A DNA stretch of 64,000 nt. Source: Ichthyophis bannanicus. Its lineage: Eukaryota > Chordata > Amphibia > Gymnophiona > Ichthyophiidae. This document shows positions 1-11,879 of the stretch, in pieces. The stretch lies in NCBI GenBank assembly GCA_033557465.1, contig CM066039.1, forward strand, positions 45,227,788-45,291,787, in the 5' to 3' direction. The translations under genes were made by a program, and so were the position numbers. How positions within the stretch are numbered: the stretch's first letter is position 1; each line of letters begins with the position of its first letter. The notes beneath the pieces were generated by a model that searched no databases, was not told the origin of the DNA, and worked only from the letters and a program-made list of their open reading frames with translations.

Positions 1-425
1 TTACTCTATTCTTGTTTTGATAGATAGTTTGTAGAGTAACAGTTATTTTGGTGGAGTCATGTTACTACTCAACAAATGTAAAAGCAGCAGCTAGCAGAGA
101 GGTGCACATGGTGACGAGACTATTTGTGCAGCTGTGTTGCCTATAGCTGTTGCCAAAATTCTAAATGTGCTGTGCCTCTATTGCAGGCTTTGGCAAATTT
201 TGTGTGATTCAGGAGCCAGGCCAAAATCTTGTGACCTCCTCGCACCCCCACCCCCATTGTCTCTCACGCTGGTCTCATGTTCTCAAGTCTAACAAGACCA
301 GTGGCAGAGTTCCTATACCATGCATCATCTTTAGACAGAAATACAGATAACAGTTATAACTTCTTATAATTTCAGATATTAAGTGTCTGTACATGTATGT
401 GGTGCAACAGTGATGTGCCTGTCTG
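1..425. other. Non-coding stretch, no feature recognised
   Basis: AT-balanced sequence without a supported gene, repeat or RNA. The short open frames here show no family resemblance. Confidence 0.6.
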
Positions 426-429
426 TGGA

Positions 430-602
430 TGGGGGGGGGGGGTGTATGTGTGTGTGTGTGCATGCTGCACAGGTGGGGAGGTTCTCTTTGTGAGGTGGAG
501 AGGGGCTCTCTATGGGCTGCAGAGGTGATGCGTATGTGGTGCAGGGATGAGGTGCCTGTGTGTGTGTGGTGCTTGTGTGTGTATACTGGGGGGGGGGGGG
601 AG
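430..602. repeat. G-run and (TG)n simple repeats
   Basis: A run of about 12 G followed by a TG microsatellite lies at about 430-462. Further TG tracts and a second run of about 12 G lie at 559-602. These are simple repeats. The frames that cross them are low complexity. Confidence 0.85.
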
Positions 603-1084
603 GGGGATGCACCTTTTGGCAACACCTTGCATTCTTCCTTTCCCCTCCAACCCCTCTCTTCTGTTACCCTTTCAGATTATTCCTCCTTCACCAACCCCCC
701 TAGAATTCCCATCTCCTGCCCTAAAATCCCCCTCCCCGTCCTTCCTTTTTTTAATGGGCCCACTACCCCTTTAAATTGTCCCTGCCTTCTCTACCTCACT
801 TCCTCCCCCCCAAAACCTTTTTTGATGAAGGATGAGATCGCAGCATCTCCCTTCTCTTCTGTCTGTGGGAATCCAATCTTCCACGAGCAGATAGAAGGGT
901 CTTTATCACAATCACTGTCGTTTTTTTCTACCCATGGGGGATGGGATCCCCGCAGCCAGACATAGGTTTGAGGCCACTGGGGCAACATTTAGGGGACAAT
1001 TCTCCCCTCACCACCCCCCAAACTATGTCAATGCATGGAAGTAATAGGAAGCAGTGGTATAGAAATAGGAAGGGGAAGAAGAGG
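603..1084. other. Pyrimidine-rich non-coding stretch
   Basis: C/T-rich sequence leading to the minisatellite. No gene or element recognised. Confidence 0.5.
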
Positions 1085-3300
1085 GAGACAAAGAGAGCAC
1101 GCAAAGATGCTGGATGGATGGAGGAGAGAGAGTGTACCAAGATGCTGGGAGGGAGAAAGAACACAAAATGCTGGTGGGGGGGGCGGGCGGGTGCGCAAAG
1201 ACGATGGTGGGAGGAAGGGAGCACAAAGAGGCGGGAGGGCAGGGGAGGTGGGAGGGAGCACAAAGGGGAGGGGGCACAAAAGGGAGGGGGGGAGGGGCAC
1301 AAAAGGGGAGGGGGGAGGGGGCACAAAAGGGGAGGGGGGAGGGGCACAAAAGGGGAGGAGGGGGAGGGGGCGGGAGGGAGCACAAAGGGGCAGGGGAGGG
1401 AGGGGAGGGAGCACAAAGGGGCGGGAGGAGGGAGGGGAAGGAGGGAGGGGAGGGGGTGGGGGAGGGAGGGGCGGGAGGGAGCACAAAGGGGCGAGGAGGG
1501 GGGGGAGGGAGGCACAAAGGGGCGGGAGGGGAGGGAAGGCGGAAGCACAAAGGGGCGGGAGGGGCAGGAAGGGAGGGCGGGAAGGGAGCACAAAGAGGCG
1601 GGAGGGAGGGAGGGAGCACAAAGAGGCGGGGAGGGGAGGGAGCACAAAGAGGCGGGAGGGGAGGGAGCACAAAGAGGCGGGAGAGAGCACAAAGAGGCGG
1701 GAGGGGAGGGAGGGAGGGAGCGAGCACAAAGAGGCTGGAGGGGAGGGAGGGCGGGAGGCGGCACAAAGAGGCCGGAGCGGAAGCAGGGCGGGAGGGAGCA
1801 CAAAGAGGCGGGAGGGGAGGTAGGGCGGGAGGGAGCACACAGAGCCGGGAGGGGAGGGAGGGAGCACAAAGAGGCGGGAGGGGAGGGAGGGAGGAAGGGA
1901 GCACAAAGAGGCGGGAGGGGAGGGAAGGCGGGAGGGGAGGGAGCACAAAGAGAGGCGGGAGGGGAGGGAGGGAGCACAAAGAGGCGGGAGAGAGGGAGAG
2001 AGCACAAAGAGGATGGGAGGGAGGGCGGGGGCGGGGAGAGAGCACAAAGAGGAGGGAGGGGAGGGCGGGAGAGAGCACAAAGAGGAGGGAGGGAGCACAA
2101 AGAGGAGGGAGGGTGGGAGGGAGCACAAAGAGGAGGGAGGGTGGGAGGGAGCACAAAGGGGCGGGAGGAGGGAGGGGAGGGAGCACAAAGGGGCGGGAGG
2201 AGGGAGGGGAGGGAGCACAAAGGGGCGGGAGGAGGGAGCACAAAGGGGCGGGAGGAGGGAGGACAAAGGGGCGGGAGGGGAGGGGGGGCGGGAGGGGAGG
2301 GGGCGGTGGCGGGAGGGAGGGCGGGGGGGGAGGGAGGGAGGGGCAGGGCAGGGAGGAAGGGAGGGAGGGGCGGGAGGTGGCAGGAGGGAGGCACAAAGGG
2401 GCGGGAGGTGGCAGGAGGGAGGCACAAAGGGGCGGGAGGGGGGGGAAGGCGGAAGCACAAAGGGGCGGGGAGGGAGGGAGGGAGGGAGGGAGCACAAAGA
2501 GGCGGGGAGGGAGGGAGGGAGGGAGGGAGCACAAAGAGGCGGGAGGGGAGGAGGGAGGGAGGGAGCACAAAGAGGCGGGGAGGGGAGGGAGGGAGGGAGC
2601 ACAAAGAGGCGGGAGGGGAGGGAGGGAGGGAGCACAAAGAGGCGGGAGAGAGCACAAAGAGGCGGGAGGGAGCACAAAGAGGCGGGAGGGAGGGCGGGAG
2701 GGAGCACAAAGAGGCGGGAGGGGGGCACAAAGAGGCAGGAGGGGAGGGAGGGGGGAGGGGGAGGGGGCACAAAGAGGCAGGAGGGGAGGGAGGGCGGGAG
2801 GGAGCACAAAGAGGCGGGAGGGGAGGGGAGGGAGGGCGGGAGGGAGCACAAAGAGGCGGGAGGGGAGGGAGCACAAAGAGGAGGGAGGGGAGGGAGGGAG
2901 GAAGGGAGCACAAAGAGGCGGGAGGGTAGGAGGGGAGGGAGCACAAAGAGGCGGGAGGGGAGGGAGGGAGCACAAAGAGGCGGGAGAGAGCACAAAGAGG
3001 CGGGAGGGGAGGGAGCACAAAGAGGAGGGAGGGGAGGGGCGGGAGGGAGCACAAAGGGGCGGGAGGGGAGGGAGGGGCGGGGCGGGAGGGAGCACAAAGG
3101 GGCGGGAGGGGAGGGGGGGCGGGAGGGAGCACAAAGGGGCGGGAGGGGAGGGGGGGGCGGGAGGGAGCACAAAGGGGCGGGAGGGGAGGGAGGGCGGGAA
3201 AGAAAGCGCAAAGATGCTGGACGGACAGACGGACGGAGGAAGGAGTGCGAGCAAAGATGCTGGATGAACAGAGCAAGAGTGAAGATGCTGGATGGACACA
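1085..3300. repeat. G-rich minisatellite array (GGGAGCACAAAGAGGCGGGA family)
   Basis: Dozens of tandem copies of a purine-rich unit of about 25-50 bp built on GGGAGCACAAAGAGGCGGGA, separated by variable GGGA runs. The core is about 1190-3200. Variants in the array carry CACAAAGGGGCGGG and CACAAAGAGGAGGG. Both edges hold diverged units with GCAAAGATGCTGG (about 1099-1150 and 3207-3290), as expected when the interior of an array is homogenised and the edges are left behind. The strand is almost free of T, so several frames stay open for 400-800 codons on both strands. They read as Arg/Gly/Glu-rich or Pro/Leu/Ser-rich low-complexity strings and are not genes. Runs of four or more G suggest quadruplex potential. 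Confidence 0.93.
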
Positions 3301-5465
3301 GCAAGAGAGGGAAGTGACACTGGAATGGATGATGATATTTTACACATGGAGGGGAGATACAGTGAGCAAAAGACTGGGGAATAATGGACTAGGAAAGAAG
3401 AGGTAGGGAATGGGAGGACTGAGGTGAGGGTTGAAAAGTGGCAGGCAGATGTAGTTTTAAAAAAAAAGGGATGACAGAGGAATGGATAGTAAGAAGGACG
3501 GTGAAATCTGAATGGACAGAGAGATAGACAAATAAATGGAAGAACATTGCAAGGAAAAAAATCAATATCCAAGATGGAAGGAAGAGAAGAAAACAAAAGT
3601 GGAGACAAAATAAATGGCATATGGACTACAAACTATAGAAAGGAGCACTAAGACGACAGGAAAGCAGAAACCTCGGATTAGGACCAGCATAATCAGAAAC
3701 AGGGTTGGCCCAAGAATTGGAGGAACCCTAGGTGGGTCCTCCATGGTCCCCCCACCCCAATTGCCACCCCTCTCCAGGACCTGCAGCAGTGGCAATAGCC
3801 CCTCAACCACAACATAGTGCTTACTAAGACTTCAGCGTTGCATCAGTTTCCTCCTGTTTACAATGTGCTGTATCTGCTCCATCAGATGCCGCTTCTGGTT
3901 TTGGAGGACGACAGAAATGGCACTTTGAACAGGAGAAAACCACGTGAGCAGCATCAGAGTGTTAGTAAGCACTGCGTCACAGATTGAGGGCTATTGCTGC
4001 TGCTGCAGGCCCCAGAGAAGGGCAGCAGCAGGTTGCAATGGGCACCCTCGGAGGGCCAGTCCCCTAGGTGACTGCCTGGTTCACCTAGCCGTAGCACCAG
4101 GTCTGATCAGAGAATAAAATAGACTACAAAGATAGAAAAAATACATTTATTTTTCAATTTAGTGACCAGATTTTGCACTCTCTTTATATTTACACAGTAC
4201 GGGGAAATGCATCTCTTTTTATTTCTCTGGTATTGCACTGCATGCAGAATAGTCTCGCTTTTTGGAGTTTCAGTTTAATTTCTGTCTACATATTTTTATT
4301 TTTAGGTTGTAGTCACTTGGTAAGGGTTTGTGTTCCAAGTGTGTCAACAAGGACAGGTGTTCTGTTAACATGGAGTTTGTATATAGGGATCTGTACTGTA
4401 GTAGTCTGACTTGTTCAGCTTTTCAAATAGGTATATGGATGTTCTAGGGCACTACAATATCTACAGTGCCGTTTTTTGGGGGTAGGTTCCTTGTTACCTG
4501 AATTTTGGAAGTTGGTGCTGGTATGGTATAATAGGTTTGCTCTGTAGATCCTCAGTGACTTTTGTAGGGTTTTGTATTAGTCCACAATATGCCCTGTACT
4601 GGAGAATGTTTATGTTGTTAATGAGATGATCAGAATCAATTGAGCTCTATGGATAAACGTCCTAGTTCTGCTCTGCTTCCTATGTCAAGGGAGGGGTTTC
4701 TGTGTATGCAGAATATACGTTCAAAAAGGAAAAGTAAGAACCATAACACTTTATAACAAAATAAAAGGAGTTATAATTTTATAATTTGGTTTTATACACT
4801 GTGCTGTGGTTCTTGCTTTGTCTTTTAGTTCCTTGGTGTGCGAATATCTTACATTTCCTTTGTTTTTTGTGAACTATATATTTACATTAATACCATGCTA
4901 GCCTGCTGGGTCGTCAGAGACGTCAGTATCGACTTGAAGGCAAACAGTGCATTGGTCCAGTATGCAATTTCAGAAATTATGTTGGGGATGCCAAGCCCCT
5001 CCTGATGTGTATGTTGCAGTGGGAGGTGTGGTGTTGGAATTACAAAATCCCCCTTTTTTTGTGAAGTTGGAAGTGTTGTGTTAGAGCCGCCAAGTCGCTC
5101 TTGTTTCTTTTGTGGAAGCAAGAGGTGCTGCTGAGTCCTTTTGTTGTTTGACACATTTAGCGGCATGTTTACTAAGCTCCACATTGGTAACGTGTAGGCT
5201 GGTATATTCCCATGCAGTTTCCATGCTTCAACATGCAGGCAAGCATTAGTTGCATCCACGCTACTTGCACCAATGGAATATTATGTTAGTTTCTACAGAC
5301 AACACAGATGGCCTACGTGTGAGAGTTCTTCTCACCTCACACTCTAGAGGAAAGTATAATTTTGGAAAAGGAATCATGAAAACCTAGAGCAATGGAAAAA
5401 GCATGGAACTTACTCCTTGGTCCAGCTAGAAAGTGGTTGTATTATTTGTGCTTTTCTCTCAATCC
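3301..5465. other. Non-coding stretch, no feature recognised
   Basis: AT-rich sequence with no recognisable coding, RNA or repeat family. An oligo-A tract lies at about 3459-3468. Confidence 0.5.
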
Positions 5466-5523
5466 AGCTTCACTTCCTACTGCCAATTTATTGACTGTGT
5501 AACTGCCAGTAGGAAGTGAAGCT
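5466..5523. repeat. Short perfect inverted repeat
   Basis: Arms of 17 bp, AGCTTCACTTCCTACTG at 5466-5482 and its reverse complement at 5507-5523, flank a 24-nt loop. It could be a small MITE remnant or a chance hairpin. No target duplication was seen. Confidence 0.6.
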
Positions 5524-5924
5524 AGAGTGAAAGAAAGCCAGAACACAGACCCAGTCAAGAAATTAAAACATCCTATGGTCCAGCAAGGAGAAAGCATGGT
5601 TTTATTGGTGAGGAAAAGGCAACCATGTTTATGATTTCACTGGAGCTCTGGGAGCTGTTTCAGTGATGCCAGATCAGGATGGCTCTAAATAATCATCTTT
5701 TGCAATACCAGTTGGGTGTTTTAGGATGCAACTTTCATACTTGGGCTTCTGCAGAAGGCTGTTTGTCTTATCAAAGCATGACACAGTAAAACATTTCTGA
5801 GAAAAAGTAAACAGATTGCTTTAACATATTTTATGGACACTGTTTGAGTTTCCTGAACCAACTTATTAACAGTGAATTGCCCGGGCACAGCAAAGCATGC
5901 TGAAATGCTGGCTTATGAATAATT

Positions 5925-6020
5925 GTATTTATTTATTTAACAGTTTTTCTATACCAGCTTTATTCAAGGTGGTTAACATCTAACATGACAATTACATAGT
6001 AATTGTTTTACATTGAACAT
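5925..6020 (-). mobile_element. LINE/SINE 3'-tail fragment
   Basis: Read on the minus strand, a segment resembling the last part of L2/CR1-type LINEs or their SINEs (an ACCACCTTGAATAAAGCTGG-like block) ends in a TAAA-type tail, seen on the plus strand as ATTTATTTATTTAA. It is short and diverged. The family assignment is from general resemblance only. Confidence 0.5.
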
Positions 6021-8769
6021 TGAACATAACAATTAAACATAGCCGTTACATGGGAATTGATTTACATTAACAAGGGAGTACAACTTGAAGAGTGGGGGAG
6101 TGAACTATTTACATATCGAGGTGATCTTTTCCTGGGGGGGTACTGGTTGATTTATCTTATCTTATTATCTGGTCTTCTGAGCAGTGAGTTAATGTTTGAC
6201 TTAGATTATGTCGTCATAATATATTCAGAGTATATTTTTTTTATTTTACAGCAGTCATTAATGACAGGCTTGTATATTGCTGTCCTATTTTACCAACTAT
6301 TCTTCAAGTGCTACAACTTGTAACCTACTGGTTTAATCACTGAAACATGCTTAACATGGTTTAAATCAGCTTTATATTAATGCTGCATAGTAACAGACTA
6401 TGATGCAACTATTCTTTGCATCAACATTATACCAATTTTGCTTATAGTTTCTAGATATACACCGACTGCATGGTATGTTGATTCTAATATTCTGTACAAA
6501 ATCTTTCTCCCGTATATTTTTTTCAATGCGTGAAATATTTCTGAGCTCCATTCAGCTGAGTGTTTTTCTTTTGATCCATATCTAAAATTTAGCTTGCTTT
6601 TGGACCATCAAAGCCTGTTCATATGATGCTAAGTATTTACTGCTCAGTACTTAATTTTTATCCTGGCTATGCATTTGCCCCTTCATTGCAATTTTCATAC
6701 AACACTGGTTTTGAAGGAGAAAATTTTAGCATGTGAAAAGAGTTCACAAAGGAGTTTTGGGGGAAAAGGGGGTGGGATGTAGCCACCATTAACAGTAATG
6801 AGGGAGGAAGAGGGTGCCCATCTATAGGTTGCTGGAGAGGGGGGGGGGGCGCACAGAAACCTTAGCACCGGCCCTGCTCCTGCACTTTTGCCCTTCATGT
6901 TCTCTTTTTGATCTTTTTTCCCCTTTTTTCACTCAGTTTATTCACATTCACAATTTTTTATTTTACTTGGGAGTAAAAGAAAAGATTACTGCTGTGTGGG
7001 ATTGAGATCTGTTTTCTCATGGAGCATACAGCAAAGTACACTTTTATTATGGACGTGCCACCATTATTCTTAACCCACTGTTCTTACAAATATTATTTCT
7101 TTTATATGGTATGCGCTATGGATCTACATGTCATAAAGGCTATATTAAGCAATATCCTCATCTGGCCATATATTTTCATATAATAAAATGACCCCAACCA
7201 AAAGACTCAACTTATATTAGATAAAAATATCAGATATCTTGCTTTATGCTCACTGCCAATACACACACTAAATTTAATTGCTCTTATTTTAAGCACATGC
7301 ACTTTCCACCAAAGTCCCCTATCAAAAACAGAGTTTTCCTTACTAGGTTATTATGTTCTTAAGCAAATTACCTTTTTTAATATCCTTGTACTACAAAAAT
7401 GGGTAGATCTAATTGCATTAAAATGACTTTTCAATGTAGGGATACATTTTACAGAGAGATGGAAATAGGTCAATATAATGTGTGGCAGCTACACCGCAAG
7501 CTTACTCAGCAGCGATGGACATCCATGCATTATAAGGATGTTTCTTGGCAAAACAATTTTAATGTAAAGAGTTAATTAAGACCAATAAAATGCATTAATT
7601 ATTTGCACCCAACATCACATTAGCATGAAAATGTACATCCAACGTTTTCCTGATTAAAGAAGCAATGAGCCCCCTTCTAGATGAGACACTGGGGGGAAGA
7701 TGGGGAACAACTGATCCATTAGCTGTGAAAACTGCAAATAAGGTTAACTGTGCTACTCCCTAATGTTGACAGTATAGAAGGAAAATTGGAGAAATACTCA
7801 GTTTTTAAAACTGGGTGCTCATTGGGGGCACACTGACATACAAAGCATCTGGGCATCTTTTCCGTTACAGTAACCATCTCGCATATAAGAACCTTCTCAC
7901 CAAGAAAAGGCTAAAATAAAGTAAAAAGAGTATTCTGCTTTGACTGAAATGCCACATAGAAAAACGGAATATCCCCATTAGATGCAAAGTTTAAATATTT
8001 GTATAAGGAGGCAGAATGCCTTACATAGTCAATAGCTTATTTACAATAAATATTACAAAATATTAATTTATTTTAAGAATTTAACAATTTGTTTGCTAAA
8101 ATTTATATTAGAAAATGCAATACTTGACAAACTTATGCACAGCAAAAGCTTGCACACAAAACTGAGCATCTTTTGGAGAATAAAAGCAGCAACATAGTGG
8201 GGAAGCAGACACCTTCCATTTTTCTCTATTACCTAGTAAAAGGAAGAAAAAAATGTGTATTTTCAAAACAGCAACAAATATGCACCAACCTTAAACTCTG
8301 CTCTGCTGATCCCTGCATCTTTGCTTTTTTCACCTGCAAATGCAAAAAAGAAAAAAAAAACCACAGGCACAGAGATATTTTAAAATGAGTTTGATGTCCT
8401 TGATATAATCTCCTTACTCAAATAACAGGCTTGTTTCATAAGTTAAATCACCGCTATAGGTGAATACAATCACTGCATTATTTAATTTAATTTAATTAGC
8501 CTGCAATGTGCTTCTAGGACTGTCTAATAGTGGAATTTTCAGGCTTTCTGCTTTCTTTCTGCCTTTCTAGGTAGGATCAGAATGAGTCCAGGAGAGCCAC
8601 ATACACAGAATAAGCAAGGAGGTGGGGGGATGTGGGGGGCGGGGGAGAGGCAGGTAGAAGAGACTTCTGCAGCATTGTCTCTGGACTTTTAAAGGGATCT
8701 AGCAAGCTTTAGATAAACTCTCCCCTCTTTCCCCCCTCAAAAACAAAACAAAAAATGATTTTAAAGACT
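6021..8769. other. Non-coding stretch, no feature recognised
   Basis: AT-rich, apparently single-copy sequence. No open frame has a recognisable domain. A G-run lies at about 6839-6849. Confidence 0.5.
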
Positions 8770-8901
8770 AAGGGATATGTTTACTAAGCAGAGCTACTGG
8801 CTAACCAGTGCTATTTGTAACTAGATCCTATTTTATTCAATGGGACCTAGTTACAAATAGCATGGATTAACAGTTCGTCCAGTTTAGCAAATATACCCTT
8901 T
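8770..8901. repeat. MITE-like hairpin element
   Basis: An imperfect palindrome of about 130 bp. The outer ends AAGGGATATGTTTACTAAGC and (reverse complement) AAAGGGTATATTTGCTAAAC match. The inner arms TGCTATTTGTAACTAGATCC and GGACCTAGTTACAAATAGCA pair around a short AT-rich loop. The form fits a small non-autonomous DNA transposon. No clear target duplication was seen and no family name can be given. Confidence 0.65.
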
Positions 8902-10197
8902 ATTCCTACTCAACAGAAACAAAATGTTCATAATTTTCCTTGCAATCTTTCTCCAAAATTATGAAACTGTACAATTGCTGTGTGAGAAACTTATAAATAG
9001 ATGGTTTTATACTATATTTTCATATTTATATCCATTTTATATTATGTTGCTCTGCAATCTGAAGAATGGAAAAGTTTTAAATAAATAAATTCCAGACTGG
9101 AAAGGTCCCTCTGGCTTATGTGCCCAAGATCCATACTGGGTTAAGCTATCGAACTTTCGCTGCAATACTGCGGCAACAAGCACTAGAACAAATCACAACT
9201 CTTGCTACTGCCATGTTCCAGGCAGGAAAGATTGTACTAAAGATAGATTGCAGGGAACACTCTGAAGCACTGCCAATATGAGCTTCTATCAGTCAGCTAC
9301 TATTTATGCATTTATTTAATTTACTTATGCCAATTTAATGATGCATCTCCTCAGAAGCTCAAGACGAGTTAGTGAACATATACAGTATACAATTACCACA
9401 GACATAATAAATACAAATATGGATAAAAACCTAAAAAAGAAAATCATGGTGTCATATAAAAATACTCCATTTTCTGTTGTGCTCTTGTGGTCTCGGAAGC
9501 ATTTTTGGGTAGTTCTTTAAAAGATTACAAAAACTCCAAGGGGCATGTCTACTAAACCATAGTGTGTTAGCTGCCAAAAGCAAGTGAAGTCAAAAACCTT
9601 CATAGTACCTGCAGGAGGTGTTCCCAGGAGCATTTAGAGGCGTTCTTGGATTTACCACGGAGAACCACGTTACCTACTTCGGAAGGTATCACAGGAAAAG
9701 TCCCGTGGTGCCTGCCAATGCAGGCATTGCAGATCCTCATGTTAAATCCAAGGAGATGGATTATATCGATCGGGTGCACAGAGGTGTTAGTAGTTCTGTG
9801 GCCTGATCACTGCTATGCCAAAGCCGCAATCGGGACCCCCCTCCTCAACAATATTGTTGAGGTCACAGTGCTGCGAATTGCGATCCACAGCACTAACAAT
9901 ATGACCATACAAAATCCTGCCCCCCCTGCAGCACCAATCTCCTCTGGACAGCTCCCAATCCCCATTGCAAACTGTCTGAGGGGGATCAGTGCATTTCCCA
10001 GTCAAACAGACATCACAGCTATCCAGTCAGAGAAATCCTCTCTCCCCCCCCCCCCCCACTCCCACCCCTGATACACTATACCAAATCCTGGCTAGTCAGT
10101 CTGTGCCCCCTCCCTCCTCCCGTAAAAGAAATATCCCAACTAGTCAGCAGGCAAAAGGGAGGAGGCCCATGGCTCCCCACACCCGCCCCCCTGACAT
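8902..10197. other. Non-coding stretch
   Basis: No gene recognised. The stretch at 9541-9560 (GGGGCATGTCTACTAAACC) resembles the end of the MITE-like hairpin at 8770 and may be a single end of a relative. A poly-C run lies at about 10045-10059. Confidence 0.45.
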
Positions 10198-10748
10198 AAG
10201 AACATAAAATATGCCATACTGGGTCAGACCAAGGTCCATCAAGCCTAGTATCTTGTTTCCAACAGCGACCAGTCTAGATAATAAGTACCTAGCAGTTTCC
10301 CCAAAAGAGACAGGTTCTTCAATGCTTGTATTGGGTCAAACAGTGATATACTGGGTTCCTTTTAATAATGCTTTATGGACCTTTCCTCCAGGAACTTATC
10401 CAAACCTTTTTTAAACCCAGCTCCACTAACAGCTTTTACTACATCCTCTGGTAACAAATTCCAGAGTTTGATTACACGTCGAGTGAAAAAATATTTTCTC
10501 TTATTAGTCTTAAATAGGTTACCCTGTAGCTTCATTGCATGTCCCCTGGTCTTTTTATATTCTGATGATGTAAACAATCGATCTACGTTTACCCGTTCCA
10601 CTCCATTCATTAATTTATAGATCTCTATCATATCTCCCCTCAGCCGTCTCTTTTCCAGGTTGAAGAGCCCTAACCTTTTTAGCCTCTCTTCATAGGAGTA
10701 TCCTTCCATCCCCTTTACCATTTTGGTGGTTCTTCTCTGTACTTTAAA
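10198..10748 (-). mobile_element. CR1 LINE, 5'-truncated 3' end
   Basis: On the minus strand this is the C-terminal end of a CR1 ORF2, with segments such as [40 protein letters not shown] and [12 protein letters not shown] 3' untranslated part follows, which on the plus strand reads CATACTGGGTCAGACCAAGG. The open part (about 10362-10721) encodes only the region after the RT domain, so the copy is dead on arrival. Three further CR1 copies at 13444, 15124 and 18583 share parts of this sequence in the same orientation; a fourth lies at 31038. Confidence 0.9.
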
Positions 10749-10773
10749 TCCTGGTTGTCTAGTGGGAAGATGG

Positions 10774-11344
10774 ATTACAAAGAGAAAACCCGGTGTTAAT
10801 AAACCAGTTTTCCAAAATCATTCTATGTAACTACTTTTTTTGTCGGAAAGGCCAACCAAGCCAAGAGGAGTGTACCTCTTACCGTTGTAGCCCGTCCATT
10901 TTATTAAATAAGAAACAATCTTATTCCCTTTTTAGAGACAGCTTCTATTGTGTTACTTAGCTGAATCGCAATCTTGAAAAGGCTGCACAATAACGCCAGA
11001 GTCAGCAATAATACGACGTGTCACGTTTCGGGGTGTTCAAGATAATACCCCTGCTTCAGGTCAAAGCCGTTGGCTTATCTTGAACACCCCGAAACGTGTC
11101 ACGTCGTATTATTGCTGACTGTGGCGTTATTGTGCAGCCTTTTCAAGGTTGCGATTCAGCTATCTCTAAAAAGGGAATAAGATTGTTTCTTATTTAATAA
11201 AATGGACAGGCCACAACGGTGAGAGGTACACTCCTCTTGGCTTGGTTGGCCTTTCCGACAAAAAAAGTAGTTACATAGAATGATTTTGGAAAACTGGTTT
11301 ATTAACACCGGGTTTTGTCTTTGTAATTGTAAATTTTGACCTGG
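10774..11344. mobile_element. 571-bp near-palindromic insertion, probably paired inverted PLE terminal repeats
   Basis: Two inverted arms (about 10780-11045 and 11073-11328) face each other around a spacer of about 27 nt. The insertion is flanked by a perfect 14-bp duplication TAGTGGGAAGATGG (10760-10773 and 11345-11358). The right arm runs about 15 bp further out than the left. Near the centre the arms carry GAACACCCCGAAACGTG and, on the minus strand, CTGAAGC before a GGGG/CCCC stem, which recalls the hammerhead core of Penelope-like elements. No protein remnant lies inside. Length of duplication, inverted arms and one arm running further out all match the PLE at 43694-55743. The arms and duplication are seen directly; the PLE assignment is inference. 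A foldback DNA transposon is the alternative. Confidence 0.7.
11010..11062 (-). ncRNA. Degenerate hammerhead-ribozyme-like motif
   Basis: Minus strand, in order: CTGAAGC (core CUGANGA expected, last A replaced by C), an extra A, a GGGG...CCCC stem II, the GAAA core, a short stem III CGTG-A-CACG, then GTC as the possible cleavage triplet. Only about two stem I pairs form. The order of parts fits, but the core base change and weak stem I make activity unlikely. Confidence 0.35.
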
Positions 11345-11358
11345 TAGTGGGAAGATGG

Positions 11359-11868
11359 GGCAGGAGAAGTCCTCTCCGTTCCTGCCCCCATCATCAGTCA
11401 TTTCAAAATTACCATGATTACGGGATGCTGCCTCAAAATAGGAGGCAGCATGGCGAGATCAGGGCCATATAGGTTAGTACTGGTTAGTGCCGCCCTCCTC
11501 AACAGTACTAAACAATACGGCCCCCCCCCCCCCCAAAAGGACGTTCTGGCTTTAACATCCCAGACTGCACTTGGACATCCTTTGTAAAATATGCCTTATG
11601 ATGTCCAATTATGTATTTGTACAGGATTGTTGTTGAGAAGGTGGTGATCAGATGATCATGATTGTTGGGTTTATCAAAATCTTGGGGCAGAAGGCATAAG
11701 GCTGCTGGTTTGCCTAGGGTGCCCAATACTTGGGGCCAACTCTGGATAGAGGACAGCTTATGAGCCATCCTGCCACTTCTATAGGAAGGGGCGGCCTGTA
11801 TACTCTGGATATCAAAAACAGGTAAATGCATATACCAATCCCTCCTTGTTACATTAGTATCTGAGCTT
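11359..11868. other. Non-coding stretch with a poly-C run
   Basis: No feature recognised apart from a run of about 15 C at 11520-11534. It borders the degraded DIRS copy that starts at about 11870, and may include more of it in unrecognisable form. Confidence 0.4.
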
Positions 11869-11879
11869 TGTTCTCTGGA

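Noticed and set aside
275..965. Short overlapping frames with His/Pro/Cys-rich translations
   Set aside because: Products of TG and G-run microsatellites; no domain and no consistent frame.
928..3620. Seven long open frames (262-865 codons) on both strands over the minisatellite
   Set aside because: They come from a T-poor tandem array without stop codons. Translations are monotone Arg/Gly/Glu or Pro/Leu/Ser/Cys strings, present in several frames and on both strands at once.
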